From Combretum micranthum (Eukaryota; Streptophyta; Magnoliopsida; Myrtales; Combretaceae): a stretch of DNA of 64,000 nt. The notes beneath the pieces are model-generated. The model saw only the letters and a list, made by a program, of their open reading frames with translations, was not told the origin of the DNA and did no database searches. Below are positions 35,756 to 47,505 of this stretch, in pieces. Made by a program: the position numbers and the translations under genes. The stretch's first letter is position 1, and every line of letters starts with the position of its first letter. The stretch spans positions 744,001-808,000 of the forward strand of contig JAMXBD010000426.1 in NCBI GenBank assembly GCA_024138025.1, given 5' to 3'.

Positions 35756-36321
35756 TCGAGCATATTCACTCGCTCAACTTTCAAAGTAAACTTTTTGTCC
35801 TCTTAAACTTTAAAAAAATCAATACTATTAAAGACAGTTGATTTTTTTCCATGAATTTGGAGAGGTAAATGGGTATATAGATAAAATTTTTGCAACTCTC
35901 CTTGTTTTGTTTTAATAGAAAACGTTAAGTGTCCTTAGCTGTGCCGATTTTTTAAGTTTAAGGAGGTTAAAAAACTCAATTTCAAAATTTAGAGAATGAA
36001 TCTGCACCTAGAAAACAAATTTAGTAGGGTAATTTGCAATTTCAAAAAACAAAACAAAACTCTTGTTAGCATAATAAGATTGTTGAAATACAAGTGTCTT
36101 GAAAAAATGCATCTTAATCACAAAGTTAAAGCTCAACATTATTTTGTGATTTAATTGTACTTTAAGTATGATTGTCTACACCTTTGAAACATTAAAAAGA
36201 AATCATATGATCACTTCTTTAAGTCATTGTATCTTTTAATCTGGTAGGCATTTTATGATAATGATTTTTTTGTTTAAAATAATTTCCATGTTACATTTAG
36301 TATTCATGTTTTTAATAGATT
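35756..36321. other. Non-coding spacer
   Basis: Sequence between the Mutator-like element and the minus-strand LTR element. No feature seen. Confidence 0.5.
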
Positions 36322-37318
36322 TGTTGAAACCAAGTAACGCCTATGAATGTGGATTTTATGCTAATTATTGTCTTTGAAAGAGCATAATGATCTCCATGGT
36401 CCACAACAATGCCTCACTCAATGAAGATATCATACACTTTCATTCAACAAACAAACAAACAAACGCTCCGCCAGAGCTACATAACGTAATCACCAACACA
36501 CACTTGAGTTGTGTCTTTAGAACAAACTCAACACTTTATGCACAACTCAAGATTCTACAAATAACACTCAATAAACTAAGTATATTGCCTTTATGAGAGA
36601 TGTCAAATTCTAAAACTAGAGCCACTATACTTTTTCCCCCACTTCACTAAATAATATAAATTACAATTCAAATTTTGAGAGTGTGTTTACAAGATTTAAA
36701 TGCAATTTATGAGCACTATTAACTCCCTCCAGCTACCCCAGTATTTGCATTTACAAGCCTCCTAGAAGCCTTAGCTATTTCCCTAAAACCGCTCTCAAAT
36801 GGTCAGTTAAATATCCAACTACTAGTTGAAAAGTTGCAACAAATTTGGACATTTGTGCGATATCTTGTACAAGACTGACATTTTGATCATGAAAAAAGTT
36901 TAAACCTTTGTGCAAAGGTTTAGACTTCTATGCCACCTAAACCTTCTGATCATCAAAAGTTCTAGATCTTTGCGCAAAGGTTCGGACCTTTTGGTACAGT
37001 TCAATACTATTTCGTATTTTAGCCATATCTCTTTCATTCGGACCCAATTGAGGTAACTCAAGATGCTATGAAAAGCTTAAAGAGAGCTCTAACTTTCATA
37101 TTTTGAACTTTAAGAAATTCTAAAGAAATCAAGACCTAAAATATACTTGTATCAACCTGCAACAACAAATACAAACAAAAACACATATATTATACATAAA
37201 GGTTCAACACATCATAAACGTAATTTGCTTATTAATTGTAAATTTACTATATTATTTTGAGAAATTTGTGAAATGGATTTTACTCATCAAAATTTGACTT
37301 GAACCCTTGGATTTAACA
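36322..37318 (-). repeat. 3' LTR of the minus-strand copia-type element
   Basis: 997 bases. Pairs with 40477-41368: shared order of ACTCA-rich text, CACTTCACTAAATAATA near 36644, GCCTCC-TAGAAGCC near 36757, the AAAGGTTCGGACC region near 36977 and TTTTACTATAT-type text near 37250. The copies are noticeably diverged, with indels, so the insertion is old. Confidence 0.82.
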
Positions 37319-37896
37319 ATCTCCCATTTTTGTTGAAGGCAATCATTGCACAATCAATTCCCCATTAATTCAGCATTCAATTTTAATATTATTTTTGCAA
37401 ATAAGTTAAAATCATGATGCTTGACTTAATGGAATAAAAATTACACTTGATAAACCAATCAACCATATTTACAACTTTCATACATGTTAATTGTACAACT
37501 ACCACTTTTCCGCCTATTGACTTATCAAAACGAAAAAACATATTTCATGCCAAAAGAAAGATAAAAGCATAAAAAATATATGTAGGTTCATTTCAAACTT
37601 ATGTATGGCAATAAAAACATAAATTCATGCAAGTTTTAGTTAAGGTTAGCATCTTTAAATAAAACACATGTTCATGCACTTTCACTCATTCTTGCAAGTT
37701 TTATTGGCTCTACTGAACATGAAAAGACATTGTCTATGCACCAAAATCATGAAAATCCAATTCCATGCATTTCAAACTCTTCTTTTTGTTTTTTTTGCAC
37801 AAACTTGCTCAAAACATGCACAAAAACACTATAATGTCAAAATTTGCATATTTAAGTATGTCAACACACATATCATACAACGATTAAGAGCATAAA

Positions 37897-38177
37897 AAGG
37901 AAAATGTCCAATTTAGTACATAAACTTTGATGAAAAAGTCAATTACGTAACTGAACTTTAGAAAGTCCAATTTCATATCCAAATAAACTTTTCATGTCCC
38001 TAAACATTACCCCATTCAATCGTTGCCTAGCACATGTCAATTACTTTAAGAGATATAAAAGAGTGAGGTGGTGTTTAGGGCAAGAAAGTTCAATTAGGTA
38101 TGAAATTGAACTTTTAAAGTTCAGATGCCTAATTGACATTTTCGTCAAAGTTCATGTACAAAGTAGGACATTACCTC
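37897..38177. mobile_element. Mutator-like foldback MITE
   Basis: 281 bases that fold back almost completely. Left: AATGTCCAATTTAGTACATA; right read inward: AATGTCCTACTTTGTACATG, with strong similarity continuing for ~90 bases. Flanking 9-mers GAGCATAAA (37888-37896) and GAACATAAA (38178-38186) match at 8 of 9. It sits in the 3' spacer of the minus-strand LTR element. Confidence 0.85.
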
Positions 38178-38285
38178 GAACATAAAACATCAATACATAA
38201 GCAAGTTGAAATTGTATCCCATTGGCTCCCTTGAAACCCCTTGAGATACCTATAAAGCCTAAATTCATTTGTTTGGTACCTATAT

Positions 38286-40158
38286 TCACTTTAATCCCTT
38301 GGAATTAGGTAGAGTAAGAATTTCTCTTTTAGGCATCCATATAAACTTACTTTTGTGACTTAAATGCATTACTTTCCTCATTGCACAATTATGTGCAATA
38401 TGACCAAACTTTCCACAATAGTTGTAAGCTCCATAAATAGTTTTTATAAATCGAGTTTTATAAGGTTTGTAACTATTATTCCCATCATAACCAATTCCAT
38501 AATTGTTTAAATCACATTTTTGCTTTATGAAGAGAGTGCTCAAATTGTTATTTCCCATAGTGTGTTTTGCTATGATTGCATTTGTTTCATATAAGCTAGT
38601 TTTTAACTTTTCATTTTCACTTTTCAGCTCAACTAGCTCTTTCATGCAATCTTTATCACATACATCAACATCATCGTCAATTTTCAAAGTTTTAACTTCA
38701 GGATTAAGTAAATCATCTTTAACTTTCAGTTTTTCATTCATATTACACAAACCATCATTTTTACTTTTTAACTTATTATTTTCCTCTTTTTTTTTTTTTT
38801 TTGCCAGTATCATTTTCCAATTTCAAGTATTTAATTTCTTCATGCAATTTTTCATTTCCAACTTTTGTCTCGTCATACTCATTCCTAAACACATCAAGCT
38901 TATCTCGTACCTTCTTAATTAATGATTTAAGCATGTTATTCTTTTTTTTTTTCATCTTTATTAATTTATGACATATTTTATCATTCATGTCACATATCTC
39001 ATTATAAGGAACTTTAGAAAAAGTAAAGCATGCCTTATTGTCAGGGTTATTAAGCACATGTCTTCATTTGAGTTGGATAAATCATCGCTCCAATTGGCCA
39101 CATAAGTTTCCTTCTTTCTACCCTTACTTCTATTATTGGCATTTGGGCAATATTATTGAATGTGCCCTAGCTCATTACACTTGAAGCAAACATTCTTTTT
39201 AGATTTGAGGTGGCAACATCATCCCTTTTCTTCATGTTCCTATTTACCTTTTAGAATTTGGTAAACTTCCTTATGAGCTTATCCAACTCCTCCTCTTCCT
39301 CCTCGTCATCATCATCATCGTCGTCATCATCTTCACTTGAGTTTGAGCTGGAGCGCAATGCCTTTAAAGCTATTTCCTTCTTAGTTGACTCTTCCTTTTG
39401 CCTCTTAATCATTTCATGGGTTTTAAGGGTGCCAAGTAGATCATCTTCTCTTATTTGGCTCAAATCATGTGCTTCTTTGACAGCGGTTCTCTTGGCTTTC
39501 CAATAATTTGGTAATTACTTAAAAAGTTTGGAATTAGTTCCCATATTAGTGAGATTCTTACCAAGGATGCTCAAAGGATTTATAATACTGATGAACCTAT
39601 TATGTATATCATTCATGGTAAATGACATTAAAAGGTATCAACATTTGAAGGTAAATTCATTGAAGATATTAATGTTTCAAATGGTTAAAAAGAAGAATTA
39701 ATACTTTGCAAAGTGAATCAAATGAGATATCAGTGTTTTGTAAAGTTTATTTAAGGTATCAATGTTTAGATTAATTTCCAATTAAGTTTCCTTAGCCTTT
39801 GTTAATGGTCAAATATTAATACATTTTTTTATTTACTTTACATAACATTGATATCTCTTTTTAACCACTTGAAATATTGATATCTTAAGTGAATTAATCT
39901 ATAAATGTTGATTCATCTTTTTAACCACTAGAAACGTTTATACCTTAAATGAACTTACCCTCAATGTTAATACATTTATATATAATTTACCCTGTCATTT
40001 ATAGATTCATTAGGTTCTAGTTTAAAGTTTTCAAATTGTTCATAAAGCAAACTTATTTTTGTCTTCAGCTCTAGTAGATCCTTCATATGTGTTTTCCAAA
40101 TTTTTTTTAAATTCCTTTGGCCAATTTTCATGTGCAATCCTATTAAAGTCATTTTCAT
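38286..40158 (-). pseudogene. copia-type gag on the minus strand, broken and split by a MITE
   Basis: On the minus strand, gag sequence begins near 40158 (LYEQFENFKLEPNESIND near 40055), is interrupted by the MITE at 39617-39993, and resumes near 39607. An acidic run of Asp and Glu codons lies near 39295-39335. A zinc knuckle with CFKCNELGHIQ followed by a stop is near 39155-39195. A Lys/Glu-rich coiled-coil-like part (38780-39057, 38480-38813) follows, then a second knuckle, YNYCGKFGHIAHNC, near 38383-38425, in which the first Cys is Tyr. The N-terminal part of gag is not recognised. Several frame breaks are present. Gag would package RNA and form particles. Confidence 0.82.
39617..39993. 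mobile_element. Mutator-like MITE inside gag
   Basis: 377 bases. Left GGTAAATGACATT and right read inward GGTAAATTATATA, with shared inner text (TTAAGGTAT...AATGGTTAAAAAG-like). Flanking 9-mers ATCATTCAT (39608-39616) and GTCATTTAT (39994-40002) match at 7 of 9. The gag reading frame is recognisable on both sides and one copy of the 9-mer fits the frame, which supports the insertion. Same family as 23359 and 57761. Confidence 0.85.
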
Positions 40159-40460
40159 TTAAGCCACAATACAAGATAATCATTGCAACTTCATTTAATT
40201 AGACTTTTTATTTTTCTTTTTCGGGCTTTTTATAATTGTATTCATTTTTTCCTTCTATAACTATGATGCCATTTTCTATAATACTCTATAAAGATAGATT
40301 TTGAGCTTTTAAGAAAATCCTCATCATAAACTTACAGTATGCATAATTACAGTTGGTTAGAATAAGTGGTCTATTTATAGCTTCGCCCTCTAGAAAACTT
40401 AACGTGTTACTAACCATGATCTTTGACTCTAGATGCGCTTTAGTAATTATCCTAGAGTTT

Positions 40461-40475
40461 TAGCTCTTATATAAA
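40461..40475 (-). other. Degenerate primer binding site
   Basis: Read on the minus strand: ATTTATATAAGAGCT directly after the LTR end CAACA. It keeps most positions of ATTGGTATCAGAGCT, the tRNA-iMet site context. Confidence 0.55.
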
Positions 40476-40476
40476 T

Positions 40477-41368
40477 TGTTGAAACTAATTAACACCTAAG
40501 GTAGGTGAATTTTGCACTAATTATTGTCTTTTCAAGAACTTAATGTCCAAATTATGCCAAGTAACAAAGTAAACAACAATAATATAAAGTGCAATAAACA
40601 AAACATGCCTGAGTTGTGCCTTTACAACAAACTTAATAACACTTTAGGCACAACTCGAGATTCCATAAATAACACTAAATAAAGTATAATACCTTTACAA
40701 GAGATTGCAAATTCTAAAACTAGAGGCAATATACTTTTTCGCTCACTTCACTAAATAATACAAAATATAATACAAGCTTTAAGAGAGTATTTACAAGATT
40801 TGAAGGTAATTTATGAGTATTATCAACTCCCTTCAACTATCCAAACATTTGTATTTATGAGCCTCCCAGTAGCCCTAGTTGTTGTCCAAAAAACCCTCTC
40901 AAATAATGGACATTAAGTGCTCAACAGCTAGTTTAAAAGTTACAAAAGAGCCAAACCTTGATGCAATGGTCTAGACCTTTTGGACACCTGGTAAAAGGCT
41001 GGCATTCTAATCTTCAAAAGGTCCGGACCTTTGCACAAAGGTGCGGACCTATTAGTATTTTAGTCATATCTCTCTCATTCGGACTGTGATTGAGGTGATT
41101 TAAGATGTTATGGAAAGCTGAGAGAGAGCTATGCAACTTTTATGTTTTGAGCTTTAAGAAATTTTTAAGAAATCAAAGCCTAAAATATGTTTGTATCAAC
41201 CTACAACAACGAACATAAAAAAAAAAAAGACACATATATATTGCATGTAAAGGCTTAACACATTACAAACATAATTTTCTTATAAATTGTAACTTTACTA
41301 TATCATTTTGAGCAATGTAACCAATGCATTTTTTCATTAAAATTTGACTTGAACCCTTCGATTCAACA
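40477..41368 (-). repeat. 5' LTR of the minus-strand copia-type element
   Basis: 892 bases, paired with 36322-37318. Shorter than its partner through several indels. Ends on the plus strand at CGATTCAACA. Confidence 0.82.
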
Positions 41369-41390
41369 ATGTTCATATAATAAAAAAATG

Positions 41391-42483
41391 GGTTAATTGC
41401 TAAAAAACTTCCTTTGTTTTTACATTTTTATAAAGACATGACTTGCGCTATCTTTTTTGAAGTTAACTTACCTGAATTTTCCTTTGTCTTGTTCCGATGA
41501 AATTAATGTTAATTTACTCATGCATCAAACATCCCCTCACCCCAAAACAAAGCTAATTTAACCATATGATGCCTCTTGGTGATAGATCATGGGAAAAGAA
41601 TGAGAAAGAAAGAGAATCAACGAGAAAGATGACTTTTAATCTCATTAATCTTTTTATTAAATTTCAACAAAATTTTATGTAAATATCTAAAGAATTATCT
41701 AAATATTATCGTATATAGGATATTTATAATAAAAATAAAAAAAAATCGGATTGGAAGAAAGAAAGGTTAGGACTCAAAATATAATTAGATTTGAAATTTA
41801 TTGCAATACTAAAATCCTCATCTAAATAAAAATCACATATAACAATGTTTGAGGAGATATATTTCTTCTCGAGAACAACAAGAAAAACACTTTCTCTTGA
41901 GGATCTTCTTCAACCCATCCACTTTCTCACTCTCCACTCTCTCCCTCTAAAATTCATCGGCCATTCCTACTTCGAAAACCCACTGCCATACCAACTTCCA
42001 ACTAAAGCCAGTCCAAACTTTAAACTAGACAACTCAGCTACATGAACCTGATGTTGTAGTCACCATCAAAATCTTGTGCTTTGCCATGTTAGTGTTTTAT
42101 TTATGAGGAAGAAGATGACTTCAAGTAATCACCTAACCTAAATTTTCAAGTGCTTTTGATTTTTCTACTTAAGAGCTAAAGAGACTTAGTTGAGTGAGAA
42201 AATTAGTGAAGTGTAAGAAAATGAATTCTTTATCATGTCATCTTAACACAGACAAGAATTGGTATAATTTCTCTTACTTTGATTGATTTGTTGAACTCAA
42301 TTAAAATTCTTTAGAATCGACCTTTCTTTTTATTGTCCATGTGCCTAACACATGTTGAAATTAATATCAATTTGGATAGAACAAAATGGTGGAAAATTTA
42401 GGTCAGTTAATTGTCGAAAAAGATAACATAAGTCATTTCTTTGTAAAAACATAAAAATACAGATTGGATTTTTGTAATTAACC
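41391..42483. mobile_element. Mutator-like element with ~130-base inverted ends
   Basis: Left GGTTAATTGCTAAAAAACTT and right read inward GGTTAATTACAAAAATCCAA. Similarity continues through TTTTTACA...AAGACATGACTTGCGCTATCTTTTT or its counterpart, and GAATTTTCC/AAATTTTCC. About 1.09 kb. The interior includes an ORF at 41845-42045 and CT-rich text (41890-41960) that could be captured sequence, but no family is recognised. The 9-bp duplication is not clean. Confidence 0.7.
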
Positions 42484-44347
42484 TTAAAAACATTGATTGA
42501 ATAGCAAAAGGAAAAAAATTAATGTTTTGTTTTATGCAATCTCAAATTAATTAAGTTAGATAATGGTTGTATCCATTTTTTCTCTTGACCTATGTGTTTA
42601 TTGTTTATCCATGAATTTAAAGGGAAGATATAAATTAAACATGAATATACATCATATACTGAGTACCATATGTACATGTACTTGATTTTTAATGTTTTGA
42701 TGAGGATATTTATTTCACTGATGTAAGATGTTTTTCTTTTCTCTCTTTAGAAGTAGTGTAAATGAATTCGGCTCACAAACTATTCAAATTCGATTTAATA
42801 TTTACTTGAGTTCCATTCGAGAATAATTGAGTCCACCTTAAACTTAACCACAAGCTCCATATGTTTAGCTTGATTAGTTCACAAGCCTAATCAAACTTTA
42901 TTAAGTTCAAGTCAAATATAAATATTAATCAAATTGAATTAAGTTTATATATTAATATTATTTTATTTAAACATAAAAATATTTTATAATAAATGGATCT
43001 TAAATGAGCTTAATATGGTTGAGCTCTTGAGTTTATATAGTGTTATTTCAGTCGAACTCAAACATAATCTCATGCTTTGAAATTTCAGATAGAATTCTAA
43101 TTCAAATTTAACATTTTACCAACTTGATTCTATACTTCTGGCTTTATAACACAGCTATAGCAATTCTACAATTAGGCATTTACTAATATACAAGTTGTCC
43201 ACACTCTGACCAGATATAGTAGGACGAATCTAAAGCTACCATGTTAAGATATCAAAATCAGCTGTTTGCTCTCTTTTTTATTTAATCGATAGATCCCACA
43301 ACGAGACATGGTACTAATATCACTTAAGTTATAGGATAGTAATACTTAGACTAGAATAGAATTTAAAGATTGGAAGAACTACAATGAACAAACAGCGTTG
43401 GTTTGATGGATTCAATCTACATCAAGACTATTAATATAATTTACACTATAAACTTCCTTTATCTACTACCAAGATTAAAATTATTATAAGTTTCCTTTAC
43501 TTGAATCGAATAACATGAAACACACCAAAAGTTAGGGAAAAAAAAGGATATTCTCACGAATTTGTAACTTTGTTGTATCCAACTCCTTTTAGCCATAACA
43601 ACCTCCACGATAGGTGGAAGGTAAATGCAACTTTGAGAGTTTTAACTCTATTTGTTTAAAAATTATCAAACTCAAACCCGGCTTATTTATTTAAATTAGT
43701 TTTATTTTGAATTTGAACTCGACTCATTTATAAATCAAATTTAAGTTAAGCTGAATTTTTCATGAAGCCTATCAAGTTTTTATCGAGTCTAAAATTTAAG
43801 TTTGAGTTTGACTCATTTAGATAGTTCGTTTTACATTTTGTTCATACCTAAGAATAATTTATAAGAGTCGCTAAAAATATATACACATATATTAAAAACA
43901 AATTAGTTTTTATTGTTTTAATTATATAATAATATATTATAAATACAAAACTCAAAAATATGCTATTTAAACTAATTGGCAAGCCTGTTAATAGACTTAC
44001 TCACGAGCTTATCCACGAGCTTAAATGAGACTATTCACGAGTTGGTTCATAAACCTGGATCAGCGCTCAAGCTTAACTCGTTTAGACTAACGAGCTTTGT
44101 TTAATGTTTGAACTCAGTTTCTCTTACTAATCAAGTTCAAGTAAAATTGCACTTGAAGCAAACCAAACTCAAATAACTCATAAGTAACTCTGCTTGTTTG
44201 TCGGCTTAAATAAAAAATATCTTTATAAACAAAATAAATCAATTCATTTGTGATCTAAAAAAATTATCTTGATGATATAATGCCGATAAATTCAAATCTT
44301 GCTTTCCTTTCTTACATAGTTCGCCAAATAGTTAGCAGCTGTTTGCT

Positions 44348-44399
<52 letters not shown>

Positions 44400-45115
44400 T
44401 AGATATTTATATATAAGATTCAACCCTATTGTTGATTTAAAAGAGAACATATAGGTTTGTTTGGATTGTCTAATTTTTATCTATATTTTTTTATCTTATT
44501 TATGAATAAAAATATCTATTTTCATTTGTATATGTTTTTATTATAAATAGTCTATTTAAAAACAACAAGGATAAGATAAAAAAAGATCAAAATAAGACAA
44601 ATGAAATTATATTCTATACCAAAACATTCTATTTGGATTTACTTCTATTAAAAAAAGCCAACTCACCACTACAATAGTATCCATTTCCACATCAATATTG
44701 AATTATTTACAATTTAAATACTAATCTAAACCAATTTCCATTCCGTTAACATAATAGATGGAATGTTGACAATAGAACCAAATGCCAAATCCATCTGTAC
44801 CTTGCGATCTCTAATCCCATCACCTAATGGTGTCTCATAACAAAACTGTCATCAGTGTTTAGTTTCCACGAGGAGGCAAAAGCCATGGAACAATTTTTCC
44901 ACCGTTGTCTCTACAGTTATTACCATCCTTGGCCAGCTTATGAGCTTATAAATAAAACGATGCTAAACATTCAAGTGGCCCTTTCACGTGACATTCACGT
45001 TTCACTTTTACATTTATTAAATATTATTTTTAATTATACTATGCAATTAAAAGCATTTTTTTTGTCATGCATATATATTTATTATATCATGCAATTATAA
45101 TTAAACATATATATA
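42484..45115. other. Non-coding sequence with old CTCG/GAGC-rich remnants
   Basis: No gene recognised. Segments at 42760-43090 and 43660-44200 repeat short GAGCTT, CTCGA and ACGAGC words in the manner of decayed hAT-like elements, but I could not define ends. A TA/GA microsatellite is at 44348-44405. Confidence 0.45.
44348..44405. repeat. Compound microsatellite (TA)n(GA)n(GATA)n
   Basis: About ten TA units run directly into about fourteen GA units and then three GATA units. Confidence 0.95.
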
Positions 45116-45124
45116 TTATTTAAT

Positions 45125-45422
45125 AGGTTAATGCCACAAATGGTGCTTAAATTTTGATAAAATATGTAGTTAGGTACCTAAATTTTGAAATTGTTCAATT
45201 TAGTACCTGAAATTTGAAATTAATCAATTTATTACTTGAAAATACTTTCATGCATGTACCTCTGTTAAATTCTTTCAGTTATCAAATTGATTGAATTCAA
45301 AATTTTCTAGGTAATATATTAATCAATTTCAAAGTTCATATACTAAATTGATTTGTTTTAAAATTCGTGTACCTAATTATATCTTTTAATAAAGTTTTGG
45401 TACCACTTATGATATTAATCCA
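45125..45422. mobile_element. Mutator-like foldback MITE at the copia 5' LTR edge
   Basis: 298 bases; the two halves fold back over nearly their full length (left GGTTAATGCCACAAATGGTG, right read inward GGATTAATATCATAAGTGGT). Flanking 9-mers TTATTTAAT (45116-45124) and TTGTTTAAT (45423-45431) match at 8 of 9. Each arm is internally periodic, with repeated TTTAGTACCTGAAATTTG-like units. It lies about 50 bases before a copia primer site. Confidence 0.85.
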
Positions 45423-45478
45423 TTGTTTAATCGTGAACTAATTATAAGCTAAAATGGTAGACGAAAATATTAATAACA

Positions 45479-45492
45479 TTGATATCAGAGCC
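45479..45492 (+). other. Primer binding site, tRNA-iMet type
   Basis: TTGATATCAGAGCC directly after AATAACA; one base differs from TTGGTATCAGAGCC. Confidence 0.75.
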
Positions 45493-46113
45493 AGATTGCA
45501 GTTTCAATTAAATTGATTTCATATTATATATGTGTGATGCATATGAACTTGTTGTTCATATATCAATATTGATTAAATGGTATAACTTTAAACAAGTTTT
45601 CTATACATGTAATGTGAATGAATGTGTGTTTAAGAAATCAATAAGAATGTATCAATGTATAATATAGCGGATTCTTAGTTTTGACTGGATCTGTTGTAAT
45701 AAGATTACAACAGATTTATTGTGCTTAATGTGATTAAACGTAGACATAATTGTCTATTGATGTGCGGTTATCAATTAGATTGATAGATTCGTGGTTCTAA
45801 TATAGAAACCCTAATTGTCATGTATGACATGATATCAATTGATATTGTCATGTTGATGATGATGGGAGTAAGACATTTTGAAAAATCATGAAGATTTGGA
45901 CTTATGTTATGAAATGTCAAATGATTTTTTTTATAAAAAGGGGGTTTGGAGAAACAATTTCATAATTTTCAAAGTGCTTTTTGCATCAAAATTTTTTAAT
46001 ACATTTTTTCTTTTCGGGACACTGCCCTTGAAACCCTGCAAGGGATGCTGTCCCTTTGGCCGTACCATTGCTACCTATTCATATGGTATCAAATTAGATT
46101 TGGTTAACATAAA

Positions 46114-46140
46114 AGTGTGTGTGTGTGTGTGTGTGTGTGT
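46114..46140. repeat. Microsatellite (GT)n
   Basis: About thirteen GT units within the copia leader. Confidence 0.95.
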
Positions 46141-46251
46141 CAAACTTATGCAATTGGCAGGTTTCTTATGGTTTTGTTTTCAATCAGCTTGCATGTCAAT
46201 GGCTTTATTGTAAATTTTACTAGTCGTATTACAATAGAATGTAGTATTCTC

Positions 46252-46736
46252 TAGGGATGTAAGTGGGGCGGATCGTTGTTGGATACCCGACCGCCCAACC
46301 CATTAAAAACCCTATAGGGTTTTAGGACGGGTTTTAGGATTAAAAAAACATCGATAAGTTATTGGGTCAGGTTTTGGGTTTATTATGTAACCCGGTAGGA
46401 AAACCTGACTCGATATAAATTCAAAATATTAAAAAATTAAAAATATTAAGTTATTAAAGTAAGGATCCCATTTATATTCTATGTACGTGAAAATAAGTGG
46501 AAATGAAGTATTTGCATCATTTTATATGATATTATAGTCTAAAATTCATTCTTTCAATATAAGTATTTGTATCATTAATAACTTAAAACAAAATTCTTTC
46601 TTTTGCTATTTTTTTCTTAAAAGAAAAGGTAAAAGAAAGAATTTTGTTTTTCTCAGGTTCTGGGATACCCATTAAAACTCGAGTCAAGTTCGAGTTTTAA
46701 AAGACTCGTCCTAAACTCACCCCGGTTGCATCCCTA
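46252..46736. mobile_element. hAT-like non-autonomous element with perfect 8-bp duplication
   Basis: 485 bases. Left TAGGGATGTAAGTGGGG; right read inward TAGGGATGCAACCGGGG. The flanking 8-mer GTATTCTC is identical on both sides (46244-46251 and 46737-46744). Subterminal text repeats AACCCGG, CCCTATAGGG and CGGGTTT. No coding capacity. It inserted into the copia leader. Confidence 0.92.
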
Positions 46737-47505
46737 GTATTCTCTTATTTTGTAAAACCCGGAAGCCCTTTATGTAAATGAAAGGAGACGATGTTCTAAT
46801 GAAGATGCTCATGTTATCAAATGAGTTGTTTTTATCTAAGGTGACCCATTAGTCTTTATATTGGCTTGTAGAGGTCAACTTAGTTAATGGGACCATGCTA
46901 TGGCACGTTTAGTTTTTATTTATACACACATATATGAGATGCTATGTGTATATGTTATATGTGATGCATGCACTGACCAAAGTCAGTCTTATAGAATAAA
47001 CATCATATAATTAAAGGAATAAAATCCCTCACATTATATTAAGTCATAAAATGCCTCACATAATTCGACACCTGTTAAAGCTTTTATCGTCTAAATGTAG
47101 GTTCGTCCAAAGTAAGGTACGTTAGGCTATATTAGTTAGGCAGGGTAGATAAAGGTGTTATCCACACGTTGCAATGGTTAAACTTAAATAAACTGTCAAA
47201 ATGGTTTTAGGCCTATTGCATTAAATGGGATTAGTTTTTTAAGACATGTGATGTCAATCTTATAGCAAGAGTTACATATGATGTAATTGGAAAAGGATTT
47301 CTTACCTAAATAAGCTAGACTTTAAATGTCATGCCAAAGTTAACTTACAGTTTAGTAAATGTATGGATCTTGACTCACTAAGAAACACCAAAATATTGAA
47401 AGTTTTTAGATTAATATTAGAGGGTTGTTAATTTGATAAATTAGTGGGAGTAATTAAGATGGTTTAAATAAAGAGATTAACTTTGCAAATCTTTGTATGT
47501 AGATC

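Larger units (their letters stand above)
36322..41368 (-). mobile_element. Minus-strand copia-type LTR element retaining gag only
   Basis: Two direct repeats, 36322-37318 and 40477-41368, both start TGTTGAAAC on the plus strand and end GGATTTAACA or CGATTCAACA. Both LTRs carry CTTTGCACAAAGG-like and GGTCCGGACC-like text. On the minus strand the order is LTR, degenerate primer site (40461-40475), gag, spacer, a purine tract (AAAAATGGGAGA on minus, near 37321-37332), LTR. The internal part is only ~3.2 kb including two MITEs, and no protease, integrase or RT is readable, so it is non-autonomous. Flanking 5-mers AGATT and ATGTT match at 3 of 5. The gag type and LTR style suggest a Sirevirus relative; this is inference. 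Confidence 0.8.

Noticed and set aside
45125..45422. Regularly spaced repeats considered as a CRISPR-like or satellite array
   Set aside because: The units are diverged, arranged as two inverted arms with a 9-bp target duplication, and the genome is a plant's; this is a foldback MITE.
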